A stretch of 64,000 nt of DNA from Cryptomeria japonica (taxonomy: Eukaryota; Streptophyta; Pinopsida; Cupressales; Cupressaceae), in assembly GCF_030272615.1 (NCBI RefSeq), contig NC_081415.1, positions 229,845,303-229,909,302 on the forward strand. The letters are read 5' to 3'. The translations under genes were made by a program, and so were the position numbers. The notes beneath the pieces were generated by a model. The model was not told the DNA's origin and searched no databases. It was given only the letters and a program-made list of their open reading frames with translations. Below, piece after piece: positions 57,390 through 64,000 of the stretch (the stretch's first letter is position 1; each line of letters begins with the position of its first letter).

Positions 57390-58330
57390 AATGTTCAACT
57401 GTATATACATGCTGTATATAGACACAGTGGTCGCTATAGATGGTTGGGTGGCACAAATTCAAGTATTAAAGGCGGAGATTGATGTGTTGAATGTGAAATG
57501 GAATATTTCAGCACTATGAGCGAAGCATGACATAAGTCTGTCCCTCGCTGTTGACTATAAACACATCTACCATAATCTCAATCTGAGAGCCTATAGCAGA
57601 CCACCATCATGAACATCACGTGAAGCTCTATAGGTCGAAAAGACTTGCATTCAAGGCAAATACATACAATATCCAATTCCATTCTGTAAAAATAAATGGT
57701 GCTCTCCATACAGTCAGAAAGAGATTTAACCCACTTGTATGTTCTCACCACCATGAAGTTCTAAGCGCGTTTTGCGTTTAAAAAGAGCTCGGTAGAATGT
57801 GGACCTAGAGACTTTTGTTTGGATTTGAGGTAAAATATATGGTTTATGGTGTGAACTGTAGCATCATTTTTTAACATGGTTTTGGATTTTCTGTCGAAAG
57901 GACTGTCCTGTAAATTGTGTGTGGGGTCCTGAGGATAACAGATCGAGAAATTTTGGTATAATGTTGAAGTGTATAAAAGTACACTTTTACTTTTTCTTTT
58001 TCTTTTTTCTTGAAAATGTGATGTTTGGCCTGGCATGAAGAAAAAGGTCAGTCCATGGATCGAATCCAGATGCAAATAGTAAAAAGAATGTGACATATAC
58101 AGTGCAGAGGAATCTATCTACAGAGCGAAGTTGTGAAAGTGAAGAAACTTTGACCAGCACAACTACTTTAAAGGGGGCCTAACTACATGTATCCCAATGA
58201 CCCAAATGTGCAGAAGCTGGCCAGAGATTTAAAAATATAAGGTGCATTATATGATTAATAGATTACATCGATGGATTCTCTTTAGACCTTATTAACCAAA
58301 ATGTAAAATCAAGTAATAGAATAAGAGGGA

Positions 58331-58416
58331 TTGGAAGATTGGTTGTTCTATCCTTTCCCCTCCACTCCCCGCCTTGGAAGATTGGTTGTTCTATCCTTTC
58401 CCCTCCACTCCCCACC
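58331..58416. repeat. 43-bp tandem duplication
   Basis: TTGGAAGATTGGTTGTTCTA starts at 58331 and 58374; the two 43-bp units are nearly identical and pyrimidine-rich in their second half. Confidence 0.88.
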
Positions 58417-58689
58417 CCTTTTTAATCTATGCTCATCTGCAATTCTCACTTTTATTCTTATAGCTCTCTCACTCTCATCCCCATGGCATAACATTGATGC
58501 AAACAAAATCCTATACAGTGCAATCTAGAAATAAAGCAGTAACAAATAATAGAAATCAATGAAAAAGAATATGAATGACCCAGAAGACCAAAATGAAAAT
58601 TATGGATATACTGAGTAGCTAGAAGGGAACATACACGAACAAGGTGACTGTAACAACGATAAACTTCAATATATATTACACCTAGTGAT

Positions 58690-59420
58690 ACATGATCCAG
58701 TTGATTAAAAGGTGAAAAAATGTGATACGCAGGCTGAAATGCATAGTCAATTTATCAAAATGGAAAATTATGTAATACTCGGTAATTATTGATGAGAAAT
58801 ACACATCAACAAATCGACCAAAAAGGAATATAAGAGACATAAGCAATATAGATAACCCCATTGGGGGAGAATGAAATTATGTGATATAGCTATATAGTGG
58901 TTGCTGATGAAGAAAATCCATGACACAATCACCAGGATGACAAATCTTGTGGTATGCATACTAGCTATTGATGATTACTAGTTAGTAAATTCAGCTGTCC
59001 TTAATGGGAAATACCATGATATAAATTGACTACAGCAACTATTGGGAATAAATAGAACTAGCACATCAAAAAACTATTGGTGAGAAATATGCTCATCTAA
59101 ATCAGGACTATTCATACCCCAATTCACTGAAATGAAAATTACAAGACTTTATGAAGTAAAAGAAAACCATGAATACATGTAACACAGATGTACAAAATGG
59201 AATACAATGTGATGGACAGTAATTATGATAACCAATAGGCATGCGCAACTAACCAAAATGGAAAATTATATGTTGAACACAGTAACTAATGATGATGAAT
59301 AGAAATGTAGTGTGGCCCAATTCCCTAAAATGGAAATTTCAGTGAAAATTACACTACCCAATTCATAAAAATAGAAAATAACCGAACCCAATTTACTAAA
59401 GTAGAAAATTCCTCTCCACA
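58690..59420. repeat. Degenerate minisatellite-like array
   Basis: Recurring blocks of the type CAAAATGGAAAATTATGT, followed after a gap by CAGTAACTATTGATGATGAA-like sequence, appear at least six times (for example near 58757, 58868, 59190, 59257, 59329 and 59369), spaced very unevenly, some 40 to over 300 bases apart. Copies are too diverged for a clean unit to be drawn by eye. Confidence 0.5.
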
Positions 59421-60550
59421 GTAATAACTGATTATAAATGAACATGATCTGATTGAGAAAAAAAGGGAAAAGCTGAAAAATGAAAGGCATAATTTCTTGA
59501 AACGTACAGTATTAATTGAACAAAAGAAGCAGAGAGGACAGTTTGTCCGGATATAGAAACTCTTGAAAGCAAATGGCAGAGAACTTATGAACAGTAGCTT
59601 CTTAGAATGCAAGGACTATATTAGTGCTATATTTTTATCTTTCCATTACCTGCTCAGTAGTGTCCTCCATCTGCCACTGCCAGGCTGCTGGCGTACGCAT
59701 TCCTCCTCCTTTATGTAGCCCACATAAATTTTGAAGTCCGTGTTGGGTGGTGAGATTAGGAAAACTTTATTTCGATTGAATTTTTATTAAATTTTGGGCT
59801 GCTCACGATCAGGGCATAAATTTTTTGATGTTCAAACCTGGATTATGAGGTTTTCTAAGCTACCACCATAGATTATTACTTCTAGTGTGTTATAGCAAGC
59901 CATCTCTTGGGTGGATGTGATCTTGCTGATCTGGGAATTTTCTAATTACATATTGAAGTTGTGGGATTTACTGTTTATCTATCAAATTTGAAAAAAGAGA
60001 CAATTGTTAATGAGGGTGATCTATAATCTATTTAAAAAAAAAAATCTCTTAAAAAACAATTATATCATCTTTTTATGGATTAAAAAAACTCTATTCTTAT
60101 CATTTCAGGAGTTGTTCAGTTAAATGAAAGAATTCATTGTCAAATTGTATCACATACATTAATAATATGTTATTCTATTTTATTCTACAAAATGAATAGA
60201 GGGAGGGAACTCAATTTTCATTTCTAATTTTAAAATCTTCTTTGTATAAATTTATAAAATTTAAAAAATTCAAAATTTATATCACTTTTATATATAAAAT
60301 TATAAAAACCCAATTCTTATCAGGTTTCAGTATCTTTTAAAGAGCGATTCAGTTAAATGGGCTAGTTCAATGTCAAATTGAATGAAAAAGATTAACAATT
60401 CACGAAGCAAAATAACATAGTCTACTATAGCAAAGACAAGATTTAGCTTAACGAAAGTTAAAAGTCTTCTATTTTATTTTATTCTACTCAATCGTCTCAT
60501 TTTACATTTTCTTGTTTATAAATATATAAGGAAAGCATACCAACAATCAT

Positions 60551-60850
60551 TATAGCTAGGGGATGTCTCGTGACGCAGTGTTTGGCCGTTGCAAGCCTTC
60601 ATCAGGGAGGTCGATAGTTCGAGCCCGGCCCCCGCCCAAGCTCGAACCCTGTTCACTGACTTATGATCTACGGAGATGAGGTCCTCCTTGTGATCTCACT
60701 GGTTCATAGCTCCAGTCAAAAGCGTATAGCTAACTTTGCGCACCCACAAATCTTAAATGATACATCAGATTTCAACAATATTCTTTCGATGGCCTCCATG
60801 TACAACGTAACTGCTTATGAAATCAATTGTACATATCTTTCACTGTTCTG
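60551..60850 (+). mobile_element. tRNA-derived SINE-like sequence
   Basis: A box A-like GTGACGCAGTG (60570-60580) and a box B-like AGTTCGAGCCC (60616-60626) stand 35 bases apart, as in the tRNA-derived head of plant SINEs. A GC-rich body follows (CCCGGCCCCCGCCCAAGC). It does not fold as a complete tRNA in my reading. The right end is uncertain; TATAGCTA at 60551-60558 recurs at 60725-60732 and might be a short flanking duplication. Confidence 0.5.
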
Positions 60851-62000
60851 AAATCAATTCTTTTTCTCTCACTTGATGGTACTTCTATGAATTTTTTGTG
60901 GAACTAGAATGATACGTGGCATACCATTCCAGCAACCAATCTGTTAGTTGTTTCTAAGTCCTGAACTAAGTACTGCACTGCTAACAAAGTTCTGTTTCTT
61001 AATAATAAAAAGGAATCCAAGAGCATCGAATGCCTTTCTTCTCTGAATCACACTTATTTGACATTAATGATCCAACTTGAGACTTTCTGCTGGTTAATTT
61101 TGAATGTGTAGTAGGAATTGGGATTTTCACCGTACACCGAGTTGTCCTCATCTTATGGTGTTCACATGTAAGTCTGATGGGTGTTCAGAATTTATAACGT
61201 GTCATAGCAGTCATTCTTTATTTTGGTGTAACTATTTTTTTTATTCAGAGTGTAGTTTCTGGATTCGATTGTGTGTAAGGATTTTGATTCAACCTTTCGG
61301 ATCACACTCTCTATCCATCATCACGATGGAGAAAGTCAAATAACTATTCTTTCTATGTTCTTTTGGTCTCTTAGATTGTTTGACTTCATAGGTAATTAAA
61401 ATTCTTTCATTTATTTTAGATTTAGGGGAAGCGAATTGTAGTTATTATAGCTAATTTCATGCATCCACAGATTTTGACAATTTATTTTTAGTTATCATTG
61501 CATTCAATTTATTTTCTTATAGCTATTGTTCTAGCTCCTGGGTAGTAACAAATGCATGCTGTGAGATATTTTTTGTGCGGAAGGGTCAAAAAGTACATAT
61601 TTCAAAGTGTCGTCTCATACCTACTTAAAGATGCCCCAATAACCGTGCACTTAAAATTGTTAGTACTTATGCACAAATGGCCCAGTAGTTGTGCACTATG
61701 GTTACCAATAATGGTGCTGAAATGGGCCAATTATGGTTTAAAAATGCTAAAAAATGGCAGCTATTGATACATGTGAAAATTATTAATGGGCTTTTAGTTT
61801 TTTTTTTGGGTTTCCTTAAAGTTAGTAATTGAGGGGTTGGGTGTGCAAGGAGTGAACGATTATTGGAGCATGAGTGGTAACTAGTGCTCTCCCCCTAATT
61901 GATATGTAGGATCCATTAAAATTTTGTGTAATGTAATTCATTTTTCAAAGTATGGTTTGGTAGCCTCCCCCATCCCTATCTCTTAGATGTTGATGCTCTC

Positions 62001-62106
62001 AACTATCTATTTCAGCATCCGCTAACCTCACGAATTGAGGTTGTTGGGCAGAGTCGCAAGGATACCCCTAAGTTAACAAAAAAAAAAAAAACTATCTATT
62101 TTAGCA
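62001..62106 (+). mobile_element. Tiny 5'-truncated retroposon with poly-A and target-site duplication
   Basis: AACTATCTATTTCAGCA (62001-62017) recurs as AACTATCTATTTTAGCA (62090-62106). Between them are only about 72 bases ending in a run of at least 12 A. The insert contains CCTCACGAATTGAGG, an inverted repeat. The structure is that of a LINE-mobilised insertion truncated to a stub. Confidence 0.75.
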
Positions 62107-62463
62107 CACTTTATCCATTTGTTTTATTTAAGGTATCTCACTTCCAAGTAACTATAAAGCGGTCAATTTTTATTTTGTCGAAGATAACATGTTTATTTAA
62201 AAATTGATTGTTGAAGTGATATCCACCTTGGATATTTTGGATCTTTTTTATACAATTTCATTTTTTAAATTGATCATGTACAAAATTGGGTTCTTTATGA
62301 AAAGTTAACCTAGCTCTCATCTCCCTTATATTTCAAGTGAATGGCATGAAGTGAAACATGGGACAATCACTAGACATGTTTGCATTTCCTTTTCATTAGA
62401 GTGACCTTCAAAGACATGCGAAGTTGGTTCACAAACAAAATTAAAAGCAAATTTCTAAATTGA

Positions 62464-62543
62464 ACCATTCAGTTCTAATCCTTAAAGTGGACCAATCAAT
62501 TCTTATCCCTAAAGTGGACCAATTGATTCTTATCCATGGCTAG
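62464..62543. repeat. 27-bp tandem repeat, about three copies
   Basis: ACCATTCAGTTCTAATCC (62464), ACCAATCAATTCTTATCC (62491) and ACCAATTGATTCTTATCC (62518) begin successive 27-bp units ending in TAAAGTGG; the third copy is incomplete. Confidence 0.75.
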
Positions 62544-64000
62544 TCGCATTCATGTAGCTAATTAAATCCTCCTAGTGAGTCGTGTTTATATTTTTTTATG
62601 TCAGTTGTCTTCTAAAACTTACTACAATCAACTTACTTGGTTGATTTGGGATTTTGTTTACATTAAGTAGGGCAATAGAAAATGGTCTACCTTCCACTTC
62701 ATAGTTGCATTGTATCCAACCAAAAGACAAAGAAAGCCTTGGATTTATTAATCCCTTTACACAAAGAATTTGCCTTACTACTAAGTGGATTGTGAGGCTC
62801 TTGGAGGGGGGACTTTCCTCACAATCATCTTATTTGATCTCACATCCATTTAACCTCTATGTGACACTCTTAGACCTTTATCAATTAGCCAAACAAAGTC
62901 CTAGTTCCTTTCTTTAAAACTCATGGATTGACATCCTTTAACACTATCTAGAAAGCCTAACAAATCACCTCAAGAAATCTAACTTGGTATGATCAATATC
63001 TTAGCAATGGTTTAAGTTCATTTCACCTCTATTTGGTGGAGTTGATTGATCCAACATGATGGTAAAACCCTTGGTTTCACTCACCATATTAGAGGTAAAA
63101 AAATTCAACTAGTAAATCGTTGTTCCAAGATCTATGAGACTCAACTAGTTTTAGCTAGAGTTTTGACAACATCTCAAGACTTGATACAATATGTCTCCTT
63201 CTAACAAGTAGTCAATTCTTGTAATTCAACAACTTGTTCCATCCAAGCTCTATAAAATTTATTATCCTTACACAATCATGCTATTTTTTTTAAAGATTGG
63301 ATATGGTCACATTCTCATAACATTTGGTTCTTCCCCCTCAAAGTTTTCAAGATTTAGAAATTTACTTTTAATTTGGTTCATTGGCCCACCTCAATGTAAA
63401 CTAGAATTCCAAGTTTTGTAGTTCAAGACAGAATAAGTCTAGCTTCTAGATCTAGAATCCAAAGTTGACACAAAGTCCCAACTTACAGCTTGGAAGGTCC
63501 TAGACATCAAAATACTCTAGAACTTACCTCAATTCCTTTTCCCCCTAGCTTGCCCTTTTTGTGCCAAAAAGAAATCCATCAAATGTGCTTTATGGATGCT
63601 ATAAACCTTTGTATTTCTTTCTTCTCTACCCCTCCTCTCTCTTCCTACATGTGTGGTCATGCAAATTTGACTCCCATGGGATGACCACCTCTCATTATCT
63701 TATCACCCACACTTGAGACATGTGATCCTCAAGATTATTAGGAATTTTCACTATTTTGCAATTTTTCCCACCACATTTTATCCTTGTGAAATCAAGATTT
63801 AGACATAATCTACTCTAACATTTCTCTTCAAATTGTTAATCTATTATGTACTCATTAAGACCATTTAAGAACTAATTTTGAGTTGGTGAATGTCATTCAC
63901 AACCTTCTCTCACAACTTTAGAGTATAAATCTCAAGTTCAAAACACTTCAAGGCTCTTGATAAAATTCTTCATGATTAAAATTTTTTGAGGGAATTCTTC

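Larger units (their letters stand above)
57059..60550. other. Upstream region of the NPGR-type gene
   Basis: About 3.5 kb without a supported gene. It should hold the promoter and 5' UTR of the minus-strand gene, perhaps with a further non-coding exon, but no element could be assigned. It contains two short exact tandem repeats and a degenerate minisatellite, listed separately. Confidence 0.45.
60851..64000. other. Spacer, no gene seen
   Basis: AT-rich DNA with short ORFs and no recognised coding region. A small retroposon lies at 62001-62106 and a 27-bp repeat at 62464-62543. Confidence 0.4.

Noticed and set aside
60560-60632. Functional tRNA gene
   Set aside because: Only box A and box B-like words are present; no acceptor stem or clear anticodon arm could be paired.
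1-64000. CRISPR arrays, bacterial operons or prophage
   Set aside because: No spaced identical short repeats; gene structure with introns and plant retroelements rules out a bacterial source.

Overview
The window looks like nuclear DNA of a seed plant with a large, repeat-rich genome, most likely a conifer. It is AT-rich, has one ordinary plant gene with introns, and otherwise consists of plant LINE and Ty1/Copia-type elements stacked inside one another plus long non-coding spacers. The conifer assignment is an inference from repeat density and element style, not from a marker gene.

Layout. 1-7.3 kb: a decayed LINE 3' end (zinc-binding plus RNase H-like region), then non-coding DNA. 7.27-9.72 kb: a 5'-truncated LINE on the minus strand, bounded by a 16-bp target-site duplication. 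It carries a roughly 600-codon extra ORF downstream of its RNase H tail. 9.7-14.5 kb: no gene seen. 14.48-16.44 kb: an LTR element with about 800-bp LTRs and only about 355 bp inside. 16.45-42.73 kb: a plant LINE (ORF1 with a DUF4283-like region, ORF2 with endonuclease and RT) whose RT is split by a nest: Copia element A (+, 19976-41645), which contains Copia element B (-, 22027-37610), which contains element C (+, 26895-34856). A, B and C each have a perfect 5-bp target-site duplication, so the insertion order is certain. A TRIM-like mini-element also sits in A's integrase. 42.73-50.63 kb: a truncated Copia (D) whose 3' end and flank are tandemly duplicated, the second copy being split by another LTR element (E). 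52.87-57.06 kb: the one intact host gene, a five-exon NPG1/NPGR-type TPR protein on the minus strand. 57-64 kb: spacer with a degenerate minisatellite, a tRNA-derived SINE-like sequence and a tiny retroposon with a 17-bp target-site duplication.

The strongest candidate for something undescribed is element C. It has near-identical 1187-bp LTRs, a tRNA-Met primer site and a purine tract, but no protease, integrase, RT or RNase H. Instead it encodes (1) a 443-aa coiled-coil protein ending in an array of zinc knuckles and (2) a long second ORF of about 1,100 codons with no family I recognise. Its LTRs resemble those of the pol-bearing element B, which suggests a helper/parasite pair. B and C also share a strand-biased excess of the word ACCGAG in both coding and non-coding parts.
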